DNA of 39,123 nt from Neolentinus lepideus HHB14362 ss-1 (GCA_001632425.1 KV425579.1:116606-155728), one strand, 5' to 3'. Shown: positions 1-11,525, counted from the stretch's first letter. Notes: a model not told the origin generated them from the sequence alone. Numbers and translations: made by a program.

Positions 1-380
1 TGATCTTTGACACTATGCGCTCACCGTAGAGAAAGGTGGAAACCTTGGTGAAATTGGAAGCCTATATGAGTGACAGAATGACAAGTAGAATATCTCGACG
101 CACAAGTAAAAACACCATGTTTTTCTGAATAATTTACCGAGGTGCATATAGTTTGTGGTTTATTAAGAGAGACGTACCTGATTCCAATTCATGATTCAAA
201 GCACTGAGCGGAATTTGGGCAAGCAGCTGAACACGAGATTCAACCAGTTGCACGAGAATGGAGACACTGGACTTGGTCTCCTGCTCCAACGCCGGGTCTA
301 TATAAAAGGCCTAATCTGCGCGCCTTACGACCGCAATTGCATCGCGGTAGGAGTTAACCATAGTATTCCGGTGCAACTGA
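1..380 (-). other. possible gene fragment at left edge
   Basis: On the minus strand a stretch reads as two plausible exons: one from about 310 to 191 (peptide with FYIDPALEQETKSS and LAQIPLSALNHELES), then a GT donor (gtacgtctc) and an AG acceptor near 66, followed by a segment to the edge (ASNFTKVSTFLYGER). Upstream of the first block an in-frame TAG interrupts the reading at about 312-314. I do not recognise the family. It could be the 5' part of a gene running out of the window, a decayed copy, or chance. Low certainty. Confidence 0.2.
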
Positions 381-419
381 GCGCTCGCAATCTTGGCCAT
401 CTATGCATCTAGATCTACC

Positions 420-2216
420 ATGCCTTCGAGCGCAAGAGCGATACACCATTGAATAGTCCGAAACAATTATCGAGCTGAGATGAGCGTCAAGGATCACCAG
501 GTAGATCGCATCATGAGCGGCAGATGGTCCGACTTAACCTCAATGTGTATGACCGGCAACGGACAATATGACATTGGGATGTCGGCAAGGAGGGAAGGAA
601 GGATTGAATGACAGAGCTAACGAAAGTCGCGTGCTTAAGCGTTCGAGCTCAAGGTTCAGGAATAATCATATTAATATTGACATCATCTATATGAAGCCTC
701 TCCTGTGGGGCCATGCGAATGGGTTCATGAACTGAGCACGTGATCTCCATGTGGCGAGCCTTCGATTCGGCCTCAGCTCACCCTCACAAGTTTTCTCCCA
801 TTACGTGTCGTTCAGACTCGTTCTCCTGCTGGGTTCGACTCCATCAGCTTTTTCGTTCCGCCCGCCTCCCTTTCCCACTGTTCTGGCGGTCGGGTGTAGC
901 TCAGATTTTGTCGCGTCGCGAAACCGCGCACGATGTGGCTTCGCCCTTCCGACTCTCGGGTTCCGCGTTCCGGCTCCCCACATCCCCGGTGCCACATCTT
1001 GAGCCACCGCGGGGTTTGACGATCACGTGCCTGCGGAAATCGTACCCAGCTTGTGCTACGGTCGATTTCCCGACTGTTCCATTTGATTCCGGACGTAATC
1101 TACATTCTCCTCATCCCATTTAAATTCAACACCTTAGCTTGGCAAAGGCGGATTGGCATTGACTTGGTGGGACGCACGTGAGCGGGCTACGAGAGATGCA
1201 TTGCGCACTTCCTCTTAGGTTAAGTCTTTTACGAAGTTCTGTAACTCATGTATAGTAGTTCTGTCTCACAGGTAGTAGTGGATCAGCCGAATATACGTTC
1301 ACGGCTGAGGGTTCTGTTTTACGGAGGCTATATCAACACGGATATCGACATTGATCTGTTTGTCTGATCGCGACAAGACGGATGTCGAGTCAGATGAATA
1401 CCATCTCACAGAGCAGTTGAGAAGAACCCGCAACAACTTCGCTAGTATCTGTTCCGCGATCTGTGCATCTGCGTCACTCGCCCCTCACCGCCATCTAAGG
1501 ATGTGGCAACGCATTCGATCCGAACATTGCGCCATTAGTAGCATCAAGATGAAGGTCAGTGCAACCAATGTGCGTCAAGTCAGTAGTATCACCACAGCTA
1601 TAGTCCTTCTCGCATACTTCAGAATCTCTGTCGACACGAGCCTTTATCACCACTCGTAAGCCAAGGAGCATGGATCACCTTTGTCCACCGCTATGCGTCT
1701 GACCGGAGCATAATCTGTATGAAAATCAAGCTAAGCAGCATCATCTCTGCATCTACACTGTCTTGGAGGAAGTTAAGAGCAGTGCACACAGATAAGCAAA
1801 CAAGACATGATCCGCTGATGAAAGGTCAATGTCTTGTCGTGAGCTACAGCAGTGGCTTCAGTTATTGTGGAGTTCGACGACGCAAGTATGCGTATGCTTT
1901 GCACCCGAAGAGCGTGCTGTTGGGCGCTGCTCACAGGCGAGGGACGTGCACACGTCCCCTTAACTTCGTCCTTATATCTTGACGCTACATTCCCCATGAC
2001 CCTACCCGTATGGAGTCAATGACTGTCATCGTCCATCCAATCAGTTACGAGTTGTTGCACTAGCTGCACATGGATGATGAAGTATATGCCAGATTCCTCC
2101 GGAATCGCAATACCCTAGTGCTAGTGTGTATCTCCTCTCTGAGTTATGCGTTGTCGCCCAAAAGATTTTCGTGAGCACCAGACGCCTCCGGAACAGCTTG
2201 ATAACTTACAGGTTGT
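420..2216. other. no recognisable gene
   Basis: About 1.8 kb without a supported gene. Open frames here (for example a 127-codon frame at 740-1123) have no recognisable domain, no convincing exon structure and overlap other frames on both strands. A TATA-like stretch (ctatataaaaggcc) lies at about 298-311 just to the left, but it falls inside the possible minus-strand coding fragment. Confidence 0.4.
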
Positions 2217-2384
2217 TCAGCAACACCTCGATGGGCACAAGCCCCTCTCGCAAATGATCCCGCTGCAGCAGGACTCCTCACCCCTCTTGATCATCAGCGC
2301 ATCCAAAGCAGACTCGCCAGGAGCGGCAACGGCCAGAGCAACAGAAACGAGGGCGAAGATAGATGCCAGCTTGAAGAACTGCAT
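2217..2384 (-). CDS. small secreted cysteine-rich peptide precursor with Kex2-type site
   Basis: A 55-codon single-exon frame hidden antisense to a longer spurious frame. Residues 1-21 form a clear signal peptide (MQFFKLASIFALVSVALAVA). A short acidic pro-segment follows (PGESALDALMI) and ends in Lys-Arg, the classic Kex2 cleavage site. The predicted mature peptide is only 21 residues (35-55) and holds six Cys in a CC-C-C-CC pattern (ESCCSGIIC, ERGLCPSRCC). It would be secreted and disulfide-linked. A TATA-like box lies about 100 bp upstream on the same strand, and a GTAAGT just after the stop suggests a 3' UTR intron. The family is not recognised; effector, antimicrobial or signalling roles are all possible. 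The architecture is seen directly; secretion and cleavage are inferred. Confidence 0.72.
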   Translation of the reverse strand: MQFFKLASIFALVSVALAVAAPGESALDALMIKRGEESCCSGIICERGLCPSRCC

Positions 2385-2477
2385 GACTGATTTGTCGGGT
2401 TGTCTAGTGAGTAAATTGCGATGGCTTTGATTGCTGGTGTTAGAGATGCGAATACTCCTCGACCTTCTAATTCCTCG

Positions 2478-2490
2478 TCATTTTATACCT
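2478..2490 (-). promoter_or_regulatory. TATA box of the 55-aa peptide gene
   Basis: On the minus strand the sequence reads aaggtataaaatg, about 95-105 bp before the ATG at 2384. Distance and consensus fit a core promoter for a strongly expressed small secreted protein gene. Confidence 0.45.
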
Positions 2491-2499
2491 TTACACTGG

Positions 2500-3081
2500 T
2501 GCGGGATCTTCGCAATCATAAAACAGACCCCGTAACACAATTCCTGTGTGACTCTGGACTGATCGCAGTGTCCGCGGTAAGTAACTGCCTTGCACGAGAC
2601 GCGACGATACCCCTGCACCCCAGCGTGGGGTTCTCAATTTGCGGCAGATGGTGGCTGACCTGATCGCAGCGGACACATACTGTACGGCACATAACTGATG
2701 GACAAGGTCAGGAGTCGCTCACGGCATTCCGTCGCTGTGAGAGTCCCATCAACCATGCCCATGGTATCTCTGCATTGTCATACCTAAGGTCTATGCTATG
2801 TCGTCCTTTGCTCAGCCCCTGGCTCCTCGCGACTTCGCCGTCGTGTGATTTGGATGACATGATTTCGAATTATATTGATGAGCCTTAGCCTCTGGCCGCT
2901 GACGGTCGCCTTCCTAACATTTCCTCCGGGTGTGCGCCCGTGAGCGATACGTTCGAAATGATCTAGCCCTATGACCTCGAGAGCCCCGAGTCTGGAAGAG
3001 AGGAACTCGAGACAGTGATGCTCAGACAATCCCTGACAGTGGGACATTGGCCCCGACGGCATGCATCGATGGCCACGCTGC
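2500..3081. other. intergenic, no gene seen
   Basis: Between the peptide promoter and the 3' end of the DUF218 gene. Minus-strand frames here follow the DUF218 stop and show no domain; probably 3' UTR and spacer. Confidence 0.4.
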
Positions 3082-4228
3082 TCATAGGCGATCCCAAGGC
3101 AAAGGACCATCAAACACTGTGCTCAGTCCGGCCTCGGGACAGTAGTCCATGAGGCCAGCTAGTTCAGGGGCAGATATGTAATAAGAGTGATATCTGTAGA
3201 AGGGGTTCCGATTTCGTCGCTTCGTCGAAAGAGGAGGGTGACAACCATAGAGGTCCTTCCTGTACGGGATAAGCGCGTTATTGAGCTGAAGATAGATGGT
3301 CAGTGAATTAGCATAGCCTACACACGCAGTGTAAAACGCACCTCTCCCTGCATAGCTGACCCATTCTGTTCTTCCATGTCTACGCCTATATATCGAAATT
3401 GTTTGGAGGGCCATCTCACGGCCTTCCGGTGCACGTTCTCAAACCGTTCCCGTTTCATTTCGTATCCGACGACAGAAATGTAGTCTGGGTAGCGACCGAC
3501 ATATTCATGGAATCGTGCAATGGAATAGAGTAGGTTCTGGTATGAATCTAAGGCGTGGTTTTCCGTCGTAGCTCGGAGGAAGCCGAGTGGTAGGAGGGAG
3601 GACTCGACGGCGAGACGGTGATACGAGTCTGCTTCGGTGAATGTAGAAGCAGACCGTGTTTGACCACTATGATGGCCTCAATTAATCTGTGCGGACCAGG
3701 GCTGGATGAACGGACACGTACCCGCTGAACACGAGTAAAGCTCTAGGGTCCTCCAAGGCAAGCTTGACACTATCGCCCGCCCCCTGAGTACTTCATATTG
3801 AACATAGCCACATTTACTCACCCCCCTTTGATATGCTGATAGAATGCATTCACCCTTCCCCCTCCCTTCTGATACGACTCCAAGATCCAGTCCTCTTCAT
3901 TCAGTATTCGTGTCGGGTCCCCGCCTTTCCATATAGCATGGCCAGGTACTATGACGAGGTGCGACAGCTGGCGGACGCTTGCATCTCTTTGGATGGTGTC
4001 ACTGAACCTCCTGGGCCCTGGAAAATCGCCGAGAGAGACCCGTGTCGGAGCGAACACGTAGGAGACATTGTAAAGTAAGGATATCACAGTGACAGCGGAT
4101 AACAGCAGTAGTCCCAAATTCGTTATTCTAGCCCTCGAGAGTAAGACGTCTATTCTTCGTTGATTGAGAGCATTCCTGCTGCGTCTGTAGCCTCCACGCT
4201 TGGCGAAACTGACTGGTGCTGGTAACAT
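3082..4228 (-). CDS. DUF218 (YdcF/SanA-like) single-pass membrane protein
   Basis: Four exons (4228-3822, 3769-3722, 3666-3342, 3285-3082) join to 984 nt, 327 residues. Residues 35-59 form a hydrophobic segment that should anchor the protein, with a basic N-terminal tail (RRSRNALNQRR). The DUF218 fold follows: HLVIVPGHAIWKGGD near residue 90, an EEDWILESYQ block, then ALLVFSGGQTRS and a TEADSYHRLA segment, as in eukaryotic members of this family. The biochemical role of fungal DUF218 proteins is not settled. The frame can be extended upstream only to a GTG, so the first ATG at 4228 is chosen. The intron between exons 2 and 3 has an extra AG (at about 3686) before the true acceptor. It lies between the peptide gene and dipeptidase copy 1, all on the minus strand. 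Confidence 0.8.
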
Positions 4229-4872
4229 AAACCCAAGCTGGATGCGGTTGCTCCCCCATCCCGTTCTGGTAGATGTCACTTGTCACGTGATCCCTCGCGT
4301 CAAGACGCGCTGCGGAGTTCGAAATGCGTCGTAACCCTCTTGACTCTGTACCACCACCTTCTTCTTCAGTAATCGCTCAAATCTGTTTCTTTTAGGAAAT
4401 GGATCTGTACTGATTTCTTTTAATCTAGTATAGCGGCTTTAACACTCCATATCGGCCTACACCTTGTCCTGGCATCTTCGGTTCTTCCTATTCTGGCGGA
4501 TACGGTCAAGAATACCGTAGAGTGAGATCAAAGATAATGTGTCCGGTCTTTGAGGGATATATGCGTGTTCAAAGGTGAGTCTCCCCGATGTATGCGTCAT
4601 GAACAAGATTTCCAAGAATGCCGCGACCGTCCCTCGCCATGTCTCCGATAATTTGAAAGGTCTGTGCAGCTCACGAATTGGAGATCTCCTCGTAATCTGC
4701 GTGCGTTCTGTATGCTGTGACATCGGCGCACACGACGATCAAGGATATGGGTATGAAAATGACCAAGTGACTGACAGTGATCAGTGAAACGGACTAATAT
4801 AAGCGAGTACCATTTCTTGCACTACACCACGCAGTCAAACACTGCCCTGCCCTGCCCCAGTAGATACACATA
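4229..4872. other. intergenic, no firm gene
   Basis: Separates the DUF218 start from the dipeptidase stop. An 88-codon minus frame (4457-4723) has a protein-like composition (TVAAFLEILFMTHTSG) but no recognised domain and no exon partners, so it is not called. Confidence 0.35.
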
Positions 4873-6862
4873 TCACAACTCCTCAGTCGACCATCTCCCC
4901 TCACGTTTCTTGCCAATATCCGTCCTCTTCTTATAAATATCGTACGCGGGCTGTGCTCCTTCCTGCTGCAACTTCCTCGCCGCTACCTCAGCGCCTTCCA
5001 TCACACGCAAGAGATTTCCACCCGAAAGACCCGCCAAGTCGTGCCTAGCCCACCCGCGCTTATATAACTCAGCGAACTGAAGATAACGGAGAGCGTCAGC
5101 AAGCGCTTTCACGGGAATGATATGTGAGTCCCACCAGTTGTGGATACTTCGAGACATCCTCCAAGCCACGCGGTACCTCGCCAATTCCATCAAAGTCACT
5201 CCCCAAGCCCACGCTAGATTCCGATCCATTATGCTCGGTCCATGATAGCGCTCTAGGAGACTTACTGATTCTTCCCAGCGACCTTGGCAATGTGGTCGAC
5301 GTGATCAGCGACAGCTTGGACAGTAGCGTTACCCGCGGCCGCAACGAAATACGGGGCAAAGTTGACCATAACGACGGCATCTGTCTTGTTCTCTCCCGTC
5401 CCGATCAGCTCCAGCACCTACATTGCGGATAATCTTTAGTGGGAAGGTGTAGATGGAACAAACGGCACGCACGTCATCAGGGACATTCCTCGGTACGTCC
5501 CACACGGCCCGCGCACTGCTATGACTCCAGATCACTGGCGCCTTAGTCTGCTTCAGGGCTTGCTTGGCTGTGGCATCCGATGTGTGCGAAAGATCGACAA
5601 GCATGCCGATGCGGTTCATCTCGGATATCAAGGCAACACCAAGTTCACTGGAGGGAGTTTAGGGTTAAAGCACGCGGATTGGTCAGTATACGCACCTCAG
5701 GCCGTTGTGCAGAGGCTTGGGTGACTTCAGGAATCCGCAAGAGTCGGCAAACGCGTTGTGACACATGTGGGTGAGGGTCACGTATCGGACGCCGAGCGAG
5801 TAGTATTGGCGGAGTACAGCGATAGAGTTGCCCAGCTGGTGAGCACTGCAACGTTTGTAGATAGCATGGGCAGATGCTGGAGTTAGCTGGGTATATTACG
5901 AACAGGTAGGCGCGAAACTGACCCCTCGACTCCCATAAGGGAAGCGATCTTCCCCTCTGTGAGAGCATTCTTGATGTCCTGCGACGTCAGAGCAACTTGG
6001 AAAGTCTAAGAACTCTATAAGCGCAAAATATTACCGCAGGCAGAGAATGAGGCTCACGTCCGGGTACTTCTCAATCAGTAGCTGCGCAACATCGATCTGT
6101 TCCAACGTATCCCTGAGCGACCGCGTTAGCATTACAGTCCTCGCGTTCGAGAGCTTCAGTAGGTACCTGACTCTCCAGCTCGCATTCAAGAAATCATCGC
6201 CGGCATCATATCCCACATCTTCTGGGCAGCTAACGTATACGGACCTGAACCGCACTAGTCAATCCATAACTCATAAGATAGGTGGATTCCAATGACGTAC
6301 CAGAAGAACGCGCCAACTTTGCCTTCACGCAGTCGTGGAATGTCGACGTGGGCAGGCATGGGAGAGGTGAGGTCGACTGCGGACACGTTGTTTGCATAGA
6401 ACTCGCGAACGAGGATGGGAAGGTCTGAGTGAGGAAAGGGAAGGAGGAAGCAGTGTCAATGTGAGGAGAGATTGTACATCATGAGTCTCCTGCATTGGAA
6501 GAGGGAAAATGAGTGACGCACCAATGTGTCCATCCTGATCACATATTTCAATCCGTCTGTTACAAACCATCCTAACCCAGCGAGCCACAAAAACTCACAA
6601 TGACAGGTGCAGAATCCAGTATCCTCAGAACCGCCTTCAATGGGTCCTTAGGAAGTCCACCGCCCCACGGCCATTGGTTATTCAATCCAAGGAACACAAA
6701 CACGACCACTCCAACTACGAAGAGCACCGTCAGTGAACTATGCACTACGGCTCGAACCTTGGCAGCGCGTAGCTCCCGAGCGCGAGCTTCTTGCGAAATG
6801 TCGTCTCGAACATGATTGCGTCCGTTAGACGTCGGCAAGAGGTGGTCTCGTTCGTTGCTCAT
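4873..6862 (-). CDS. membrane dipeptidase (peptidase family M19), copy 1
   Basis: Eleven exons: 6862-6599, 6534-6522, 6424-6301, 6244-6167, 6112-6058, 6005-5923, 5845-5696, 5647-5473, 5417-5266, 5213-5135, 5076-4873. Together 1377 nt, 458 residues. The N-terminal cytoplasmic tail ([14 protein letters not shown]) is followed by a signal-anchor helix ([16 protein letters not shown]), so the catalytic domain should face the exterior or vesicle lumen. Expected M19 zinc ligands are present: HxD in DGHID (His91, Asp93), Glu205 in GVEG, His277 in DLSH and His298 in WSHSSARAV. The family hydrolyses dipeptides, including Cys-Gly from glutathione breakdown. Exon 2 is only 13 nt. Intron positions match copy 2 exactly. 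The ATG at 6862 is preferred over an upstream in-frame ATG because it aligns with copy 2. Confidence 0.9.
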
Positions 6863-7830
6863 GGTGGTCAACTGGAGGAAAAATCGCTGCAAACCAACCC
6901 ATACGTATATGCTGCGTATGACGAGATGTCGCGGAATCGAATTATCTTGCCGCCGGCCATGCTGTTGATCTTTTCCCCACGCACTGCTCTTCCGCACTAA
7001 CCACCTTATCAAACGTTGCCACTGAGGGAAGCGAACACCTCATCGAATTATATTGCAGAGTTTCCGATTAAAGAGCTGAATGACCGTCCTCGGACTTCAG
7101 ACTGGTACTCGAAAAGTCAAAATGATGCGAAATATCTCATGACTTACTGGGATAAACTGCTGTCTCCAGTCATCAGGCCCTGTCACATTGTCGTGCTTCG
7201 CTAACTTTCCCTCGATTTTTCTACTTCTAGATTATAAAGCCTCGCTTATCACTTTTAATGTCGCCGCTGCCGTTTCTCTGGATTCGAGATGATGAGCAAA
7301 CACAGTGGATTTCCCACAAGTGGTGTGGCACACCCTGCAAGTTAAGGCCAGAATTATCCTACTAAAGATCTTCAGGCTATACCTCAAGCCCAGGCTCCCT
7401 GCCTGAAAGTGTCCAACATTGCGATACCAATTTGCTCGCCGGACTAAGTCAGGTGTTCATAGGTGACAGCTTCCTCGACGCGTCCTTCTAAGGGCCCAGA
7501 AGTAAATGATAATTCTCTTAGAACGGCGGACACGTCGTCAGAGTGAACTCGGCAGAGTGCTCAATGTACGTCTTCACTGGCAGTGATGTAGCATGATTGT
7601 GGTTTCATCTGGGACCATGGCGGGGACGTGAAACACGGCATGCTCACGGGCACGAGTGCACGTTGGTGAATCACTCGCATCACCATTGGTGATTCCAGTG
7701 ACTCGGCAACATCACTGGTTCTCTTTAGGAAGCAAGGCTCGACGGGCTTGACGAGCTATTGATAGTCCTCGAGGACGAATCATCTGTCCAGGATACTATC
7801 TAAAGTCACGACATTGAGCATGTCGGACGG
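6863..7830. repeat. dipeptidase upstream block, unit 1 of a diverged duplication
   Basis: The dipeptidase copy 1 promoter and upstream DNA. It resembles 9553-10520, which lies upstream of a truncated dipeptidase start. Shared landmarks include catggtggtcaactg at the ATG, a ttatcaaa...ctcatcgaat stretch about 150 bp on, and a gacgagctattgatagtc / cacgaagctattaatagtc pair at about 7750 and 10475. Similarity is patchy, so the copies are old. No gene is seen. Confidence 0.45.
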
Positions 7831-8231
7831 TCAGTCATGGATTTCATTCCGACCTGCACGTATGGAAGCAATGAAGGCGGTGATATCGCGAAGGTTAAAG
7901 CTGAATGTGCAGCGATAGCCTTTGAGAATAGTTCGTATCGCTTTGCACTGACCTGTGATTTGCTACAGTCAATTAGAGGATATGAAATTGTAGACTACCG
8001 GGTGTGGTACAATGTGTTCGCACTACGCCGTACGAACTCTCACGACCTTCGTTCCTAGCGTTTCACTCAGAATCATAATTGCAGACCGACCGAAACCATA
8101 CAAGTCTTCTATTAATGAACACGACGCACAGTTCAAAACAATGTGCATTTGCTACATAATATGATTCAAGAACAGAATTTAGAAGGAAATGCGAAGTTAT
8201 TGAGCACCGGGTAGCAGATTGAAAATGCCAA
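7831..8231. other. no supported gene
   Basis: A 73-codon plus-strand frame (7837-8058) has no recognised domain and no partner exon. The region ends where the left inverted arm begins. Confidence 0.35.
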
Positions 8232-8287
8232 CGCTGGAATGAAGCGTTTAGTGAAGGATCACATCGTTCGTATAGAAGTCCCCTACC

Positions 8288-8668
8288 TTAGCAAGATCCT
8301 TGGCTTCCATCATTGCAGAGGCAGTACTTGTTCGAGTCTATCCCGGTCAGCACTCCAGATTTATACTGGTCAGCGTTATCGCCGAAGCACGACTCGTACA
8401 TCGCTCGGCCGGTCGAAACAAGCTGCGCGCCAGTGATAGAGTCGACGTTGTTCTGGAAGTGCACGACGGACGCGCAGCTCGAATACTGGATCGACGCCCG
8501 ACCATTGCCGTCCGATGCGTGCGTGCTCTGGTCGTTCTCGTACTGCGAGAACAGTGTCTCACAATCGGCGCCCCATGCACCGTGGTCGCTGTGGCATGCC
8601 GTGCCTGCACTTGCCCCGCTGACGAACAGTGCGACGAGTGTGACGATTGTGGAAGTGGCGAAACGCAT
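8288..8668 (-). CDS. small secreted cysteine-rich protein, left copy
   Basis: A single-exon frame of 126 residues. Residues 1-21 are a signal peptide (MRFATSTIVTLVALFVSGAS, then Ala); the mature chain is about 105 residues with seven Cys (TACHSD, ADCETL, SSCASV, ESCFGD and a C-terminal CLCNDGSQGSC). The odd number of Cys leaves one unpaired or intermolecular. I do not recognise the family. It differs from the right copy at three of 381 bases, one of them coding (Thr10 here, Ala10 there). A GTAGG directly after TAA and an AG at the arm end suggest a 3' UTR intron. A TATA-like box (ggtataagtac) sits about 130 bp upstream. Likely extracellular; role unknown. Confidence 0.85.
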   Translation of the reverse strand: MRFATSTIVTLVALFVSGASAGTACHSDHGAWGADCETLFSQYENDQSTHASDGNGRASIQYSSCASVVHFQNNVDSITGAQLVSTGRAMYESCFGDNADQYKSGVLTGIDSNKYCLCNDGSQGSC

Positions 8669-8795
8669 TGTCTGTGAGGAAGCTCGTGGTCAGGAATGGC
8701 GGTGATCGTAGAAACAGATTTTACCGACTTGAGAAGTAGTGTCGATAGATTGTTTGACTGGATGAGTTGCTTGGTCGTTTGGGAGGACGAGGTCG

Positions 8796-8805
8796 TACTT
8801 ATACC
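8796..8805 (-). promoter_or_regulatory. TATA box of the left secreted-protein gene
   Basis: On the minus strand ggtataagtac, about 130 bp before the ATG at 8668. The right arm carries the matching box ggtataaatac at 11515-11525. Confidence 0.5.
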
Positions 8806-9439
8806 TGTTGGTGGCCAGACCTTAATTCACCGGCAGAGACATCGAGACGTTAGAAACTAAGAGTTCACAGGATGGGCTCCAGGGAGATCACCTAATTATC
8901 GCCGAGATGCGATTTCGGCGCAGGACATGTGTTGAAACAACGGCAATGTGTCCCTGCCACAAAAGCTCTGAGTTTTCATCCCTGCTTGATGACAAAATTG
9001 CATTGGTGGAAGTATCTTTACCGGGGAGATGTGAGAATCGAAGATCTGAGGAAAGTACCTGCGAAGTCCATTAAATCGTAGGTTCGACAATGTAGGCCCC
9101 AGGAGGACCTGATACTTCTTTGCCCCTTGCAGCGCAATGCATGGTGTAGTATCGTCAGTCCCAAGTAGTAGGAAAAAAATGTGTGATGGGCTGGCGAAAT
9201 GATCACTCCAAAGGTAAGTGGAATCGCTATAGAGAATAGCCTTGAATGTCCTCACAGCACGGGATCTGGATCTCTAAGCTCTCAGTACCACTCTTCAATG
9301 ACCAGCCGGAACGCCCTCTTGCCCGTAATGCTGATTCTCGGAAATCGCCGATACGGAAGGCCGGTTTCAGGACCTCTTCGGCCCGCGGGCGAGCGAGGGT
9401 TGGGGAAGAGGGCCTCCGTCCGGACCGGGATAGAGATAC

Positions 9440-9770
9440 ATCCTCCGCACAACTCGAACCTCAGAATAGACTTCTTGCAAGATGTCGTCTTGGCATAATA
9501 TCAATTGCACCCGTCAGATGTTGGGAAGAGGCAGTCCCATTCGCTCTTTCATGGTGGTCAACTGCAGGAGCAACAACACAAGTCATACGCTGCCAGCCTG
9601 CATATGACGAGACTTCACGGAATGCAGTGCCCCCCTTCGCGCCGCTCCTCATACGCATTATCAAATGTTTCCCCGAAGGATTAATCTCATCGAATCATAT
9701 AGCGGGTCTAGAGGTCGACCCGACTTAAGTATACAATGCTTATCCCAGGACCTCGGACTGGTTCTTGGCT
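9440..9770 (-). pseudogene. truncated dipeptidase 5' end with promoter (third copy)
   Basis: The minus strand from the ATG at 9552 aligns with the first ~110 nt of dipeptidase copy 1 exon 1 (shared stretches such as cctcttcc, acgaca, ttgcaagaag, aggttcgag), but an in-frame stop occurs at codon 13 and similarity fades by about 9440, near the inner edge of the left inverted arm. Upstream of the ATG, similarity continues into the copy 1 promoter. No later dipeptidase exon is present. It is a dead fragment left by duplication and rearrangement. Confidence 0.6.
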
Positions 9771-10914
9771 ACAGGAATTTTTTTCGAAAAAGCAGTGGTT
9801 GAGAAATGCCAGACTAATCCTATCGATGTAATGCCGTCTCCGATTTGGAGCCACCAATATTCCCTCTCGTACTGCTGTGCTGGTTCTCTTTGTTCCTCTA
9901 CTTCTTCATCTATGTCGTGGCACCGAGCCTTGTTTGTGGTGTTCGATCTCGTGGCTGCAACTGCCCAGTAAGTTAAGGAGATGATTATTCTAGCTACAGA
10001 GCTATTAAGACGGCTGCGTTGGGTCCCCAGTCTGAGACGAACTCGCTTTCGGGTCTAAATGAAGCGATGATATGCCACAGCTCTCCTAAACCCCTCGAGA
10101 AACCCGTCGGTAAACTCCGATTCTCTGACCCTTCTTCAATCTTTAACCACATGCACAGAATCTGAATGTGTTGGTGCCGCTGCTAGGCCCTCGAGGCGAG
10201 TCTCTGAATTTGTCGTAGTAGTACGGGGCTTATGATCGTGAAACGTCAGGTCTCATGTGATGATACTATTGTCACGGTAGCTTACGACCTTGAGTACGCC
10301 GCTCAATGCAGTATTATTCTCCTTGCCCCTGGGAGTGTGGTGGGACATGAAACAAGGCGGGGTAGTGTACTGAGGATGAGAGGTACAGGCAATAGCTCTC
10401 TTTAGAATGCATATGAACGATTGTTAATGAACCAGAGCTACTTGTCAACATCAAATCTGAACGGGCTTCATGGGCTTCACGAAGCTATTAATAGTCTGTA
10501 AGTAGCACATCTTCAGACCGCGATGGATCCTTTATGTTTCATATCTCAGGTTCACAGCACACTTGATGATGGGAGCTACAGAAACAGCACTGGCTCTCTG
10601 TTGTAGGGCGACGATCGTTGGTGGGACCCTGACTGCAAACATCGATGCTTTGATGAAGCTGTGAGTAGCAGATCTTACAATACCCATCCACGATGAACCA
10701 TATTGCTCTCCAATGCTCCAGGGTGGATATTATCACGTTTTGATGTGTCGCTGATATAATGTGCATTGGTTTCTCTTACCACCATAGTCGTCGTATACAC
10801 GACTGAATAGCTGTAACATAAGTCCACTAAATCCTTCGCACAATGGGTACTTGAACCCGCCCTTCCACCTTAGTGCAAGGCTATGGAAGATGTTTTCGAG
10901 ATGATGTGAAGGCG
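9771..10914. repeat. dipeptidase upstream block, unit 2, and arm spacer
   Basis: Continues the diverged copy of the DNA found upstream of dipeptidase copy 1 (best landmark near 10464-10490), then about 400 bp of spacer up to the right inverted arm. No coding region is supported. Confidence 0.4.
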
Positions 10915-11514
10915 CTAATCAGCAGTTCGGGCAAGGGGACTTTCTGGCTGGTCATGTGAAGAGTGGCATTTTGAGCTTGGAGAACGCGCACTACGAGCAC
11001 GTTCGAGGCCGCAATTCTCGGATTATGACCTCCCTTCTCCGGATCGACTCAGCTTACCTTTGGAATGATCATTTCGCCAGCCCATCACTTATTATTTTCT
11101 CAGGAATGGCGATGCTACGCCGTGTATTGTACTGCAAGGGACAAAAAGTATCGTTTGAATCCATCAATATCAACTATATGATCCTTTTTTACAACTCAAT
11201 CATTGACATGCAGACAGCCATTGCAAGTCCTCCTGGGGCCTACATCATCGGACTTGCGATTCGATGGACCTCGCTGGTACGTGGTGCTCACCTTCGCTTC
11301 TTGCATCCATGAACTAAGGATACTTCTACCGATGTGGTTTCATCATCAAACAGGGATGGAAAATCAGAGCTCTCTGGGAAGGGACACACTGCCGCTGTTT
11401 CAACTCATCTCCGGCGCTGAAATCGCATCACGGCGATAATTAGGTGATTTCTTTGTTGCCACCCTTATAACGTCTCGATGTCTCTGCCGGTTAATTAAGG
11501 TCTGGCTACCAATA

Positions 11515-11525
11515 GGTATAAATAC
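11515..11525 (+). promoter_or_regulatory. TATA box of the right secreted-protein gene
   Basis: ggtataaatac about 130 bp before the ATG at 11653, followed by a short 5' leader also conserved in the left arm (atctatcgacactacttctc). Confidence 0.5.

Larger units (their letters stand above)
8232..9337. repeat. inverted repeat, left arm
   Basis: About 1.1 kb that matches 10915-12089 in inverted orientation. The outer end is sharp: both arms share the stretch taaacgcttcattccagcg and diverge directly after it. The inner end lies near cagcatta(c)gggcaag. Identity is about 99% across the secreted-protein coding region and visibly lower in both flanks. The arms enclose a 1.6 kb spacer. Confidence 0.8.

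Noticed and set aside
740..1123. 127-codon plus-strand open frame
   Set aside because: No domain, no exon partners, and other frames on both strands are equally open; composition is not protein-like.
4457..4723. 88-codon minus-strand frame between DUF218 and dipeptidase copy 1
   Set aside because: Protein-like composition but no recognisable family, no signal, and no evidence for start or splice sites.
8300..8705. Long frames antisense to the left secreted-protein gene (and the same in the right arm)
   Set aside because: They mirror the real gene on the opposite strand and lack signal peptide or domain; the sense frame has a signal peptide and regular Cys.
8896..9255. 119-codon frame in the left arm and related frames in the right arm
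   Set aside because: The two arms do not keep the same reading frame here, unlike the secreted-protein gene, so conservation is at DNA rather than protein level.
10830..10880. tRNA-like T-arm sequence gggttcaagtaccc on the minus strand
   Set aside because: No matching acceptor, D or anticodon arms can be folded around it.
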